Positions 26,454 to 36,372 of a DNA stretch of 64,000 nucleotides are shown here, piece by piece. The position numbers were made by a program, and so were the translations under genes. The notes beneath the pieces are model-generated. The model was not told where the DNA came from and did no database searches. It was given only the letters and a program-made list of their open reading frames with translations. Source of the stretch: Bog-473 sp963840435 (GTDB lineage: Bacteria; Actinomycetota; Acidimicrobiia; Acidimicrobiales; RAAP-2); assembly GCA_963840435.1 (NCBI GenBank), contig CAWIYY010000008.1:137943-201942 (forward strand). Reading direction: 5' to 3'. Within the stretch, counting starts at the first letter, position 1; the number at the start of each line of letters is the position of its first letter.

Positions 26454-27851
26454 TTACAGGGCGTTGAGTTGCGCCTGTTGCGCTGGGGTCAGCTTGATGA
26501 CGTTCTTGGGGTTGCAATTCCAGATCGACTGCGTGGGATGGGTGAGAGTCTTCTCGTAGATGATCCCATTGGCTTCCAGCCTTTGCATGGCGAAACACGG
26601 GGAAGGCTGGGGGTTCTGGTCGGAAAGCGTCAGGTGTGCAATCGGCGCCTGAATGCCTCCAGCATCCCAGTTCTTCACAGCTGCTGCGTGGTTCAGGACG
26701 CACGTCACCGTGAGGCTGGCCCCGCAGGCCGAGGCCGACTGCGCCCACAAAAGCCACGACTCGGCCCCCTCCTCGTCGTCGAAGTCGATGGCGTCACCCT
26801 TGGCGTATTTGTGCATGATGGTGACGAGCTCCTCGGTCGAGGGGTTGCTCGATGCCATCGCCAGTGGCCACCACCCCGTCTCGACATAGACCGGGGGCAG
26901 GCTGGGGTTGGCAGCCACGGCTTTCTGCGTCTGCGAGTTGTCGAACTGTGTCCCCAATATCACGAAGGCAGGGTGGTAGCCGGCGGTGGTCATTGCCTGG
27001 GCGAAGGGAGTGAAGTTGGAATCGTCGGCGGGCCATAGCGCTTGGACCCCTTTCGCCTGGTATTGCTCGACGTAGGGCGCCCAGTTCTCCACGGAAACTG
27101 GGGGCTCGAGGAAAGCGGCGACTTTCCAACCTTGCGCCTCGGCGGCGAACTCATCCTGCGTTTCGGGTTGAAGGACAGAAGGGGTGTCGCCCGCCCCCAT
27201 GCCGGCCACCTTGACTGCGTTCGGGTAGGCCTTGGCCAGCGCCCCGAACCATCCCGCGGACACCGAGTCCGTGTTTGCACCGCCTGGGTCGACTTGCAGG
27301 GTGGCGAGTTTGGAAGCATTGGAGATGACGTAGCCGCTGATCTGTCCGAGCCCACACTTCTCACGGATCGACACGGCTGGCTGATCAAGGGCCATGCCGC
27401 CGCCGACTGCCATGAAGTCACTCTGGCAGGCTGCCGTCGTTTGCTGCGCCGCGTTGAACAGCGCCGCATCACGGTTGTCGATCACGATTTTGCGACCGTT
27501 GATGCCTCCCGCGGCGTTGCACCAGTCTGCGAATGCGGTGGCCTGCTGGGGGAACTCCGCCTCGAGTCCCGGAGTAATGGTGTTGGAGGCATCGTTGAAC
27601 ACCGCAATGTTGATTGTCTTGGAGGCCACACCGCGGACGGTGGAGGCACCGCCTGGTCCCGGCTCGCACACCTTGCCGACCCCGGGCCAGACGCCGTTGG
27701 TGGCGCCGCTTGACGACAAGGTCCGGCTGGCCGAGGCTGACGCCGCAGCAGTCGTCGACGAGAGTGCGATGAACGTCCCGGCAAGAATTATTGTGGCCAT
27801 AGCCAACGAGAACGCCGATTTTCCAAGCTTGATCAATCTCGTGCAGAACAT
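26454..27851 (-). CDS. Branched-chain-amino-acid-type ABC substrate-binding protein (Peripla_BP_6)
   Basis: A 465-residue secreted protein. Residues 1-38 form a signal peptide (SAFSLAMATIILAGTFIAL core, then an Ala-rich cleavage region). The two-lobed ligand domain follows (VASKTINIAVFNDASNT, AAGGINGRKIVIDNRDA, ASKLATLQVDPGGANTD, WAPYVEQYQAKGVQAL). It would capture an amino acid, amide or aromatic acid outside the membrane. ATG at 27851 has GGGGAGG at 8-nt spacing and is preferred to GTG at 27857. No permease or ATPase gene is adjacent, so it is an orphan binding protein. Confidence 0.8.
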   Translation of the reverse strand: MFCTRLIKLGKSAFSLAMATIILAGTFIALSSTTAAASASASRTLSSSGATNGVWPGVGKVCEPGPGGASTVRGVASKTINIAVFNDASNTITPGLEAEFPQQATAFADWCNAAGGINGRKIVIDNRDAALFNAAQQTTAACQSDFMAVGGGMALDQPAVSIREKCGLGQISGYVISNASKLATLQVDPGGANTDSVSAGWFGALAKAYPNAVKVAGMGAGDTPSVLQPETQDEFAAEAQGWKVAAFLEPPVSVENWAPYVEQYQAKGVQALWPADDSNFTPFAQAMTTAGYHPAFVILGTQFDNSQTQKAVAANPSLPPVYVETGWWPLAMASSNPSTEELVTIMHKYAKGDAIDFDDEEGAESWLLWAQSASACGASLTVTCVLNHAAAVKNWDAGGIQAPIAHLTLSDQNPQPSPCFAMQRLEANGIIYEKTLTHPTQSIWNCNPKNVIKLTPAQQAQLNAL

Positions 27852-28111
27852 CCTCACACCCTCCCCTTGCGATCGGATTGTTCAATCATGAACACATCCG
27901 AAGTTGGGCTGTCGCGCAAAAGCTAGGCGAAGCCTCGCCATAATGCATGGGAACGGCTCCTGAGTGCGTCACCACCCCACTCCCGCCACCCGGGTCACCT
28001 CACACGTCGCCCTAGACGGTGGTAGGGCAGGGATTCGGCCGCCCTTCATGCGCTGGTGGCGTCTGGTCGTCTCCGGGCATCGACCGGATTGACTCCCCCA
28101 GAGATTCTCCT

Positions 28112-28117
28112 GATAAT
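28112..28117 (+). promoter_or_regulatory. Putative -10 (GATAAT) of the class II aldolase gene
   Basis: GATAAT, a five-of-six match to TATAAT, ends 6 nt before the GTG at 28124. Confidence 0.4.
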
Positions 28118-28123
28118 GAGGGC

Positions 28124-28918
28124 GTGCGGGGAGCCGAGAGTGTTCTGCCGACTGAGAGCCAGCGCCAAGGTGGCTTGGCGGTCTGGGCGCCATCGATCGT
28201 GCCGCCGATTGGCACCGAGTTGAGCGACGAGCAGAAAATGGCCTGCACGTTCCGCATCCTCGCTGACGAGGGATTCTCCGAGCACATTGCTGGTCATATC
28301 ACCTGGCAACGTGACGGCCAAGACACCTTGCTGGTCAATCCATGGGGTCTTTGGTGGAACGAAATCGCGGCCTCCGACCTGTGCACCGTTGACATGGATG
28401 CCAACGTGGTGGCGGGCAAGTGGGATGTGACGCCAGCCATCCACATCCATACCGAGTTGCACCGACGGCGCCTTGACGCCCGGGTGGTCATCCACAACCA
28501 TCCCTACTCCGTCTGTGTCATGGCGGCGCTTGGACGCTTGCCGGAGCTCGTGCACCAGACCGGCACGATGTACGACGAGGAAATGGTGCTCATTAGTGAG
28601 TACGGAGGGGAGATCGACTCCCCGGCACTGGGAGCGGATTTGGCGGACCGGATCGGCACCGCCAGCGTGATCATCCTTGGGAACCACGGCGCCATCGTGA
28701 CCGGATCGACGATCGAGGAGGCCACCTTTCGGGCCGCTGCGTTAGACCGCGCCTGCCGCTTGGCCTACCACGTGCTCGTGACAGGACTGTCACCGTTGTC
28801 GATCCCTCGCAACGTGATCCCGGGCATCAAGGCCTCACTGATCGAGCGCGGCTCCGACGTGTACTTCGCCGGCGCTGTTCGCCAGCTGCTCCGTCGCGAA
28901 CCAGAAGTCCTGCTGTGA
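28124..28918 (+). CDS. Class II aldolase/adducin family protein
   Basis: A 264-residue enzyme with a class II aldolase fold. Zinc-ligand histidines are visible in VIHNHPYSV and ILGNHGAIV, and the N-terminal part contains EHIAGHITWQRDG. Members are fuculose-phosphate-type aldolases, but many actinobacterial copies near amidohydrolases act as decarboxylases or dehydratases in degradation of aromatic or cyclic acids. The start at GTG 28124 is chosen because similarity begins shortly afterwards; the frame is open to 28019. The amidohydrolase gene follows 52 bp downstream, probably in the same operon. Confidence 0.75.
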   Translation: MRGAESVLPTESQRQGGLAVWAPSIVPPIGTELSDEQKMACTFRILADEGFSEHIAGHITWQRDGQDTLLVNPWGLWWNEIAASDLCTVDMDANVVAGKWDVTPAIHIHTELHRRRLDARVVIHNHPYSVCVMAALGRLPELVHQTGTMYDEEMVLISEYGGEIDSPALGADLADRIGTASVIILGNHGAIVTGSTIEEATFRAAALDRACRLAYHVLVTGLSPLSIPRNVIPGIKASLIERGSDVYFAGAVRQLLRREPEVLL

Positions 28919-28970
28919 CCGCAGACCCTGTCCCGGTCGTGGATGGTACGGCTCAGCTCGGAGGACGCTC

Positions 28971-30230
28971 GTGATCTCACTTGACGATCTGACGTCGAAT
29001 CGCAACTTCACCAAGGGCGGCCGCGACGGTCAACATACGGTTACCTTCCTACCCGAACCCCCGAAAGCGGAACGGAAGTACACCGTCATCTCCGCTGATG
29101 ACCACATTGTCGAACCACCGCATGTTTTCGAGAACCGGGTACCCCGGAGATTCGCCGAGCGAGCTCCGCGGGTCATCGAGAAGGACGACGGAAGCCAGAC
29201 GTGGGTCTACGACGGTGCGGAGCTCCCCAACGTTGGATTCAACGCGGTCGTCGGTCGCCCGGTCGAGGAGTGGCGGATGGAGCCGGCCCGCTTCGAGGAG
29301 ATGCGGCGGGGCGCCTGGGACATCGACGAGCGAATCAACGACATGGACATCAACGGGATCTATGCCTCGGTCAATTTTCCTTCCTTCCTCCCGGGATTTG
29401 CCGGACAGCGCCTCCAGCAAGTGACCAAGGATCCAGAGCTGGCCATGGCCTCGGTGCGGGCGTGGAATCAGTGGCACCTCGAGGAATGGGCTGGCACCCA
29501 CCCCGAGCGCATCATTCCCTGCCAGATCCCGTGGCTACTGGACCCCGACGTCGGTGCGGCGATGATCCGCTCGAACGCGGAACTCGGGTTTCGGGCTGTC
29601 TCATTCAGTGAGGACCCGAGCCGGCTCGGTTTTCCGTCGATTCACTCGGGACACTGGGAACCATTCATCCGTGCCTGCGCAGAAACCGAGACGGTGATCA
29701 ACCTCCACATCGGCTCCTCGGGGTCTTCACCTGGGACATCGGTGGACGCCCCACCCGACGTGGCCGGCGTGTTGTTTTTTGCCTACGCCATCTTCGCTGC
29801 TGTCGACTGGCTGTTCTCGTTGGCCCCGGTGCGCTATCCGGATCTCAAGATCTGCCTGTCCGAGGGTGGCATCGGCTGGGTCCCGGCACTGCTCGACCGG
29901 CTCGACCACATGGACTCGTACAATGACATGTACGGAACGTGGCGTGGGGACGCGACGCCTTCGGAGGTACTGCAAAGGAACTTTTGGTTCTGCGCGGTGG
30001 AGGACCAATCGACGTTTCCGCTCCGACACCGTATCGGGGTCGACCACATTCTCCTCGAGTCTGACTACCCCCACTGCGATTCGACATGGCCCCGTACGCA
30101 GGCCGTCATCGAAGAGGAACTGGGTGGCCTGCCGGCGGACGACATTCGCAAAATGACTTGGGAGAATGCCTCCGTGCTGTACCGGCACCCGGTCCCCGGG
30201 GCAGTGCAACAGGACCCCAACGCATTCTGA
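28971..30230 (+). CDS. Amidohydrolase-2 family protein, third paralogue
   Basis: A 419-residue TIM-barrel metal hydrolase. Motifs are ISADDHIVEP, NLHIGSSG and LESDYPHCDSTWP. GTG at 28971 is preceded by GGAGG at 7-nt spacing. Compared with the paralogues at 13596 and 15450 it has a longer N-terminus of about 35 residues before the first motif. With the aldolase upstream and esterase, SDR and luciferase-like genes downstream it looks like part of a catabolic series for an unidentified organic substrate. Confidence 0.82.
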   Translation: MISLDDLTSNRNFTKGGRDGQHTVTFLPEPPKAERKYTVISADDHIVEPPHVFENRVPRRFAERAPRVIEKDDGSQTWVYDGAELPNVGFNAVVGRPVEEWRMEPARFEEMRRGAWDIDERINDMDINGIYASVNFPSFLPGFAGQRLQQVTKDPELAMASVRAWNQWHLEEWAGTHPERIIPCQIPWLLDPDVGAAMIRSNAELGFRAVSFSEDPSRLGFPSIHSGHWEPFIRACAETETVINLHIGSSGSSPGTSVDAPPDVAGVLFFAYAIFAAVDWLFSLAPVRYPDLKICLSEGGIGWVPALLDRLDHMDSYNDMYGTWRGDATPSEVLQRNFWFCAVEDQSTFPLRHRIGVDHILLESDYPHCDSTWPRTQAVIEEELGGLPADDIRKMTWENASVLYRHPVPGAVQQDPNAF

Positions 30231-30465
30231 GGCCGGCCATTCATTCGGAGTCGGTGACACCGGCCGACCGCGGATCATGAGCCCAAGAGGAACTGGAGCG
30301 AGGGCATGGAGTCGTGCGATGTGTCTCACCGTCTTCGGCGCTCTGGATGGCGCGTACACGCTGGCATGTGACGATGTCCCCTCAGACGATGAGAATGGAG
30401 AAGCCCTACGTCTCGCTGTTTTTCGGCAAGCGGCTCGCGCCGTCGGGGTGCAAGGAGAGAACGCG

Positions 30466-32082
30466 ATGACCGACAGCTCTGATGTGGTCACGACCGCCGG
30501 CACGGTGCGGGGCAGCAGAGAACCGGCCGGGAAATCCGGACGAACCATCAGCGTGTTCCGCGGGGTTCCCTACGCGGCCCCGCCCGTTGGCGCGCTGCGT
30601 TTCAAGGCCCCCGAGCCCCTTGAGCCGTGGTCCGGGATCCGTGAGGCCACCCAGGCGGCTCCCTCGCCGATGCAATCGACCAACAACCCCTTCAGCGGCG
30701 TCATCCCGGGCAACCTGGTGGGAGCGGTTTCTGAGGACTGTCTGACCGTTGACATCTGGAGCCCGGCGACACCCGGTGAGAACCAGCCGGTCCTGGTCTG
30801 GGTTTACGGTGGCGCGTACCTCACCGGCGGAAGCACCCTCGTCACCTACGACGGGTCCAGGTTGGCTGCCGACCACGGTGTCGTGGTGGTGTCGGTGAAC
30901 TACCGATTGGGAGCGATGGGCTTCCTGTGGCTGGACGACGAGCGCGCCGAGGCTAACTGTGGCCTGAGAGATCAGCTCGCCGGTCTGCAGTGGGTCCGAG
31001 ACAATGTGGCGGCCTTCGGGGGAGATCCCTCGAATGTCACCGCGTTCGGCGAGTCGGCCGGGGCCGGTTCTCTCCTGCACCTGGTCACCGCTCCGGGAGC
31101 CGCCGACATGCTGCACCGCTGCATCCTGCAGAGCCCGGGTGTCGACCTCACCTTGCGCCCCGACGACGCATCAAGAGTGACCGACATCTTCTTGAGCCAC
31201 GTCGGTGTGGACCGCGGAGAGCTCGAACGGCTGTGGGACCTGCCGGCGCAAGCGATCGTCGACGCCCAGGAAACGACGCTGTTGGAAACGCTTTTCACCG
31301 TGAGCTCCATGCCCTTTCACCCTGTCGTCGACGGGCATTTTCTGAGCGCCACCCCATCGGCGGCCTTTGCCAACGGCGCCGCCGCCGCTCTCGATCTCCT
31401 GGTGAGCTGGACGGCAGACGAAATGCGCCTCTACCCCAACCCGGCGGCCGACGAGGCCGGTATCGAGGGGATTACTGGGTGGGTGCAGCACTACCTCACC
31501 GGCCGCAGCACCAGCGACCCCGGCCGGGACCGAGCCCGGCAACTGGTGGCCTTCTACGAGGACCTCATGCCGGGTCGCGGATCCTCGACCCCTGCGGACA
31601 TCTACGCGGCGATCCAGACTGATGGGATGATGCGGCTCCCCGCTCGCCGGATCGCCGACGCGCACGCGGCGAACGGCCAGGGAGCGACCTATGTCGCCCA
31701 GTTCTCCTGGGGTGCCCACGTGGAAGGCGAGACCTGGGAGCGGGGCGCCTTCCACGCCATCGACCTCCCGTTCACCTTCGGCACCCTGGATCGGGCCGGT
31801 TGGGCCGAGTTCCTGGGGGCGGGCCCGGACGCCGAGCGGCTGGCTCAGTGGCACATGGCCGCATGGTCGAGCTTCGCCCGTCTCGGCGACCCGGGCGCTC
31901 CGTTCGCTCACGGTCCGACCGGGGAGCCCGGTCCGTGGCCCCGCTACGACAACCACCGGCGGGCCACGATGATTCTCGACACGACGTGCGAGGTCCGCGA
32001 CGACCCCCTGGCCGTCATCGCGGACGCTTGGGATGGCTTGTGGTCAGCCGACTCTCGGGCGCCCTCGTTAGGGGTCGGGTGA
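30466..32082 (+). CDS. Type B carboxylesterase (alpha/beta hydrolase)
   Basis: A 538-residue esterase. The nucleophile is S197 in FGESAGAGS, the oxyanion region is VYGGAYLTGG near residue 115, and the catalytic His is probably in AFHAIDLPFTFG near residue 428. The typical N-terminal FRGVPYAAPPVG signature is present. ATG at 30466 follows AAGGAGAG; the frame is open 100 codons upstream without similarity. There is no signal peptide, so it should be cytoplasmic. The 235-bp gap before it suggests its own promoter. Confidence 0.88.
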   Translation: MTDSSDVVTTAGTVRGSREPAGKSGRTISVFRGVPYAAPPVGALRFKAPEPLEPWSGIREATQAAPSPMQSTNNPFSGVIPGNLVGAVSEDCLTVDIWSPATPGENQPVLVWVYGGAYLTGGSTLVTYDGSRLAADHGVVVVSVNYRLGAMGFLWLDDERAEANCGLRDQLAGLQWVRDNVAAFGGDPSNVTAFGESAGAGSLLHLVTAPGAADMLHRCILQSPGVDLTLRPDDASRVTDIFLSHVGVDRGELERLWDLPAQAIVDAQETTLLETLFTVSSMPFHPVVDGHFLSATPSAAFANGAAAALDLLVSWTADEMRLYPNPAADEAGIEGITGWVQHYLTGRSTSDPGRDRARQLVAFYEDLMPGRGSSTPADIYAAIQTDGMMRLPARRIADAHAANGQGATYVAQFSWGAHVEGETWERGAFHAIDLPFTFGTLDRAGWAEFLGAGPDAERLAQWHMAAWSSFARLGDPGAPFAHGPTGEPGPWPRYDNHRRATMILDTTCEVRDDPLAVIADAWDGLWSADSRAPSLGVG

Positions 32083-32313
32083 CTCCCGCGAAGGAAGCGT
32101 TGGGCTGTACCTCAGGGTGCCTCGCCTCGAGGCACGTGACGAAGTTCCGAACATTGCGGGTGCTTGCGCGGTCACGGCACAGGTGCACGGCGTCGGGGAC
32201 GGGCATGATCGGACTGCCGGCGTCCGGACGAGAACCCAAGCCGGTAACGCTGCTGGTAGCGTCCCGCGCCGCGGCCGATCCGGTCGCGTGACAGGTCGCC
32301 CCGAGGAGATGTG

Positions 32314-33189
32314 ATGGGTCAACACCTAGAGGGTCGCGTCGCAGTGGTGACCGGAGCCAGCCGGGGAATTGGCAAGGGCATCGCCCTTGAGCTGGGAGCC
32401 AATGGGGCAACGGTCTATGTGACCGGACGCACGACCGCCGACGGAGGCATCCTGCCCGGCACGGTAGGCCAGACGGCGAAGGAGATCGACGAGCTCGGAG
32501 GCCAGGGCATCGCGATGGCGTGTGACCACCGCGACGACGACGCCGTGGCCAAGGTTTTCGAGCATGTGCGCGCCGAGCAGGGACGCCTCGACATCCTCGT
32601 CAACAACGTCTTCTCCTCTCCCGATCTGGCGCCTTGGTTGGGCAAGCAGTTCTGGGAGCTGCCGATCCAAGCCTGGGATCAGTGCATCGATATTGGCGTG
32701 CGTTCGCACTACGTCGCCGCCGCGTTCGGTACGCCTCTCATGCTGGAAACCGGGCCCGGGTTGATCGCCAATATCTCGTCGCCCGGCGCCGTTGCGTACT
32801 CGCACAACGTTCCCTACGGCGTGGGCAAGGCGGCGGTCGATCGTCTGAGCCACGACATGGCCGTCGAGTTGCGCCCGCACGGGATCGGGGTGGTCTCGTT
32901 GTGGCCGGGCATTGTGGCGACGGAGATTTTGGCGCTGGGAGTGCCCAGCAACGCTGAAGGCCGCCAGATCCTGAGCCTCCCCGGAGAAGGCGATTTCGAT
33001 CTGGCGGACGCCGATTCACCGCGCTTCGCTGGACGCGCCGTGGCCGCGCTCTTCGGCGCGCCCGACATCATGGACCGTTCGGGTAGGGCCTTCCACGTGG
33101 CAGACCTGGCCGAGGCCTACGGCTTCACCGATATCGACGGGCGTGTCCCGCGCACGCTGATGCCAGGCCGGGCACAGCAGCGACATTGA
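32314..33189 (+). CDS. Short-chain dehydrogenase/reductase (DHRS1-like)
   Basis: A 291-residue NAD(P)-dependent oxidoreductase. The cofactor motif is TGASRGIG near residue 16, NNV replaces NNAG at about 98, and the active site is the YGVGK stretch (Tyr and Lys spaced by three residues) with Ser in ANISSPG. The C-terminal extension (GRAVAALFGAPDIMDRSG) and the first strand resemble the DHRS1-like branch. ATG at 32314 fits GAGGAG at 5-nt spacing better than GTG 32311. Confidence 0.85.
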   Translation: MGQHLEGRVAVVTGASRGIGKGIALELGANGATVYVTGRTTADGGILPGTVGQTAKEIDELGGQGIAMACDHRDDDAVAKVFEHVRAEQGRLDILVNNVFSSPDLAPWLGKQFWELPIQAWDQCIDIGVRSHYVAAAFGTPLMLETGPGLIANISSPGAVAYSHNVPYGVGKAAVDRLSHDMAVELRPHGIGVVSLWPGIVATEILALGVPSNAEGRQILSLPGEGDFDLADADSPRFAGRAVAALFGAPDIMDRSGRAFHVADLAEAYGFTDIDGRVPRTLMPGRAQQRH

Positions 33190-33302
33190 GGTTCTCGTAC
33201 GTCCAATGAACGGTCGACCTCAGCCTTCATCATGGCCTCTCCACTTCTATTTCGATACAGTCACGTAGGGTTACGCTGTCAAGGCCTGCTTAGGGGGTGG
33301 TC

Positions 33303-34412
33303 GTGCGATTTGGTGTGTTCTTGATGCCCGAACCGTTCCCTTGGTCCAACTGGACGCTGTCGTACGACCTGAAGCTCGAGGAGATGGCGCTGGCCGATCG
33401 ACTCGGCTACGACGAGGTTTGGGTGGGCGAGCACCACACCGGCGCCTACGAGAACATCCCCGCTCCCGATATCTTCATCGCCAAGGCGTCGGCGCTCACC
33501 CATCGGATCCGCCTCGGTACGGGGACGATCAACCTGCCCTATCACGACCCCTTCATGGTGGCCGAGCGGCTCGCCTTCCTCGACCACCTGACCCACGGGC
33601 GGCTCATCTACGGTTTCGGCGGCGGTGGCCTGGTCAGCGACAAACGCTTCTTCCAGCTCGACCCGAGCGAGGGAACTCCCCGCCTCCGGGAAGCCCTGGA
33701 CATCATCGAGGCCCTCTACGCGTCCACTGACTACATCAACTTCGACGGCAAGTTCTGGGACCTCGACCACAAGCGCATCCAGGTGCGGCCGTACCAGGAG
33801 TTCCCGCAGTTCGCCATCGCCGGTATGTCCGGAGTGCACAACTTCGACCTGTGCGGCAGCCGCGGCTACGCGGCACTGAGCATCTATTTCACGCCCGTCC
33901 GGATCGAGTCCAATCCGGGCATGCCCGACCTCCGGAGCCAGGGGGCGGCGCTGGCCGAGGCGGCGGATCGATCCGGGCGGGACCCGGAGCAGGCGCGCCT
34001 TGATTGGCGAATCTGTCGCGAGGTCTACGTCTCGGACTCCAAGAACGCGGCGATGAGCGAAATCAGGGAGAGCTTGCTCCAGTCTTACGACTACCTGTTC
34101 AAGATCGGCCTTGCCCCCCTCATGAAGCGCGACGCGGATATGCCCGATGCAGATGTCACCTTCGACTGGATGGTCGAGAACATTCCCTGGATCATCGGCT
34201 CGCCGGCGGACTGCAGAGCCCAGATCCACGACATGAACGACGACCTCGGCGGCTTCGGGACGCTCCTCTTCAACTCCCGCGAGTGGGTCACGAGCGACCG
34301 GTGGAACCGGTCCCTCGAGTTGTTTGCCCGCTACGTCGCCCCCCACTTCACCCGCCGAGACGACCAGCGCTTCCGCACCGAACTGGCGAACGACGCTCTC
34401 GGCGGAGAATGA
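33303..34412 (+). CDS. Luciferase-like monooxygenase (LLM class)
   Basis: A 369-residue TIM-barrel flavin or F420-dependent oxidoreductase. It starts VRFGVFLMPEPFP, continues with YDEVWVGEHHTGAYEN and LGTGTINLPYHDP, and has the substrate/flavin loop LTHGRLIYGFGGG, all typical of bacterial-luciferase-like alkanal or limonene-type monooxygenases. GTG at 33303 has AGGGG at about 6-nt spacing. It lies 113 bp after the SDR on the same strand. Whether the cofactor is FMN or F420 cannot be decided here. Confidence 0.85.
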   Translation: MRFGVFLMPEPFPWSNWTLSYDLKLEEMALADRLGYDEVWVGEHHTGAYENIPAPDIFIAKASALTHRIRLGTGTINLPYHDPFMVAERLAFLDHLTHGRLIYGFGGGGLVSDKRFFQLDPSEGTPRLREALDIIEALYASTDYINFDGKFWDLDHKRIQVRPYQEFPQFAIAGMSGVHNFDLCGSRGYAALSIYFTPVRIESNPGMPDLRSQGAALAEAADRSGRDPEQARLDWRICREVYVSDSKNAAMSEIRESLLQSYDYLFKIGLAPLMKRDADMPDADVTFDWMVENIPWIIGSPADCRAQIHDMNDDLGGFGTLLFNSREWVTSDRWNRSLELFARYVAPHFTRRDDQRFRTELANDALGGE

Positions 34413-34957
34413 CTCGAACACTTTGGTCCCGGCGCATCCCCGCCTTCTCCGCCTCAAAGCACTCACCGACGCAGCGAACCATGCAAGTCCGCCATCTGGA
34501 GTTTCAGCGATTCGCCCCGGCATAGCCCTCACCGCCAACTCGTTGACATGGTGCGCCCAGCGCTTGCAAGGGAGTCCACTTCCTGAGCTGCACGCATGGC
34601 TGCGTAGCGCTCATGGGTACTTCTTGGCTCCCCGAGAACGTAAAGACACGCTCGGGCAGCGTCTTGGCGTGCCTATCCACGGATTGGCACACACCTCCGG
34701 TCGGCCGGCTCTGGCAAGGTGCATCCGTTGGCGTTTTCCTGTTGGCGAAGATCACATTCCTCGGCGACTAGAGGAACGTCCCTCCGACGGCTCTCGCAAC
34801 GCCAAGGAAATCGCTCCTGCACTCTGTCCGGCGAGCCTGCTCGCGATTCGTCGGGTTAGCTCCAAATCGCCCCCGAGCGTAGGAATAGCGTAGGAGTTCG
34901 GGACTCTCTTCTCTGCGCGGGTGGCCAGCCTGGCACCAGATGGCAGCCGGCTCGACG
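34413..34957. other. 545-bp gene-free stretch between the catabolic genes and hypB
   Basis: No credible gene or domain was found on either strand; short open frames here have no ribosome-binding site. It separates the luciferase-like gene from the convergent hypB and marks the left boundary of the hydrogenase locus. Confidence 0.55.
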
Positions 34958-35767
34958 TCACCGCTCACCGCTTCGTAGCGGCTGATTTCGAGTCAGCCAG
35001 CTGCACCACTCGGCCACACCCTCTCCGGTGCGAGCACTGGCCAGAATGATCTCAGCCAAGGGATTAACCGCGTTCAGATTGGCGAGAAATGCGTTCAGAT
35101 CAAATTCCAGGTGTGGCAACAAATCGATCTTGTTCACCACGACGACATCTGCAGCACGGAACATCACGGGGTATTTCAAGGGCTTCTCTTCGCCCTCCGT
35201 CACAGCGAACACCATCGCTCTCGAATGTTCGCCAACCCGGAACTCCGCCGGGCAAACCAGGTTTCCCACGTTCTCGATGATCAACAGGTCGATGTCTTCC
35301 AACGGCAGACGAGCCAGACCGGACTTGATCATCACCGCATCGAGATGGCACTCCCCTCCAAATCCCGCGCTCGTGTTCACTACTGAGATAGCAGTCGCAC
35401 CCGCCCCTTCAAGCTTGTCAGCGTCGAGGCTGGTGGCAATGTCGCCTTCCAGCACACCAATCCGCACTGCTTGACCAAGCGTCTCCAGGGTCTTTCGTAG
35501 GAGCGTCGTCTTGCCGGCACCAGGAGACGACATCAGGTTCACAGCGCACACACCGGACTCCGCGAAGCACCTCGCGTTGTCGTCAGCTATCCGATTGTTC
35601 TCTGAGAGGAGATTCTCCAAGATCGTCACCCTCGTTTGACCCGTTTCGGCGTACCCGGAATGGTCCCCGACGTTGACAGCGCCATCTGCGTGGTCAGGGG
35701 GACGATGCTCAGAATCGTGCTCGTGCGTATGAATCGTCCCCTCGGCGTGAATGTGAAACCTCCCCAT
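34958..35767 (-). CDS. hypB: Hydrogenase nickel incorporation GTPase HypB
   Basis: A 269-residue SIMIBI GTPase that drives nickel delivery to the hydrogenase large subunit together with HypA. The P-loop is SSPGAGKTT (residues 80-88). The G-domain metal site is seen in GGECHLDA, and NKID provides base specificity. The N-terminus is histidine-rich (HIHAEGTIHTHEHDSEH) and would store nickel; the CxxGC site of E. coli HypB is absent. The start follows the hypA stop by 2 bp. Both genes run opposite to the main hydrogenase operon. Confidence 0.95.
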   Translation of the reverse strand: MGRFHIHAEGTIHTHEHDSEHRPPDHADGAVNVGDHSGYAETGQTRVTILENLLSENNRIADDNARCFAESGVCAVNLMSSPGAGKTTLLRKTLETLGQAVRIGVLEGDIATSLDADKLEGAGATAISVVNTSAGFGGECHLDAVMIKSGLARLPLEDIDLLIIENVGNLVCPAEFRVGEHSRAMVFAVTEGEEKPLKYPVMFRAADVVVVNKIDLLPHLEFDLNAFLANLNAVNPLAEIILASARTGEGVAEWCSWLTRNQPLRSGER

Positions 35768-35769
35768 TG

Positions 35770-36108
35770 CTACGCGTCCACCAGGTCGATGGATACAAGC
35801 AGGAGCTCTTCGCCGCTGAGTAACTTGACGTCGAATCCCTCGCATTTCCCGCAGACCAGAATCGGCAGGTCGAGAGTGGTGCGCGCTCCGCACTTCGCGC
35901 ACTCGACCACTGCCGGTATCTGCTCGATTACCAGAGCGGCATCCTGCAGGTCAGTGGCGCTCGAGACGACCTCCCAGCTGAACTGGAGGGCATCGGGTAC
36001 CACTTGGCGCAGATGGCCGATCTGCACGGTCACCTGGGACACAGATCGTCCTTCCGCGTGCCTGACCGCCGTGTTCGCAATTGCGTTGCAGATGGAGAGT
36101 TCGTGCAT
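35770..36108 (-). CDS. hypA: Hydrogenase nickel chaperone HypA
   Basis: A 112-residue protein. The nickel-binding N-terminus MHELSI is intact, which fixes the start at ATG 36108 (GAGGTG 6 nt upstream) rather than the longer frame to 36147. The zinc site is two CxxC motifs (CAKC and CGKC) separated by 15 residues. It hands nickel to the HyhL-type large subunit with HypB, which follows in the same operon. It is divergent from the PAS protein gene. Confidence 0.95.
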   Translation of the reverse strand: MHELSICNAIANTAVRHAEGRSVSQVTVQIGHLRQVVPDALQFSWEVVSSATDLQDAALVIEQIPAVVECAKCGARTTLDLPILVCGKCEGFDVKLLSGEELLLVSIDLVDA

Positions 36109-36291
36109 TGCGGGCACCTCGAATTGGATCATAACTGGCGATTTCAACGAGCGGGACTACCTTGGCGACGGAGCGGACGACTACTCATCACGTTCTCGTT
36201 TTGCTGAGGGGCGGGTGGGCAATAAGGGTGGATTGACCCTCGACGTCGTCGAGTTGGCCAGGCCTAGGATGTTCTCGGTTGTCGGCGCGGC

Positions 36292-36305
36292 GGGAGCCAG
36301 CTCCC
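36292..36305. promoter_or_regulatory. Inverted repeat in the hypA / PAS-gene divergent region
   Basis: GGGAGC and GCTCCC flank a CA centre, giving a 14-bp palindrome 68 bp upstream of the PAS gene start. It may be an operator or a short hairpin within a transcript. Confidence 0.35.
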
Positions 36306-36372
36306 AAAGGTGCGTACAGCGGGCCGTCCCAGGGTCTTGCCACCAACAAGACCGTGAGTAGCTGGAGAATCC

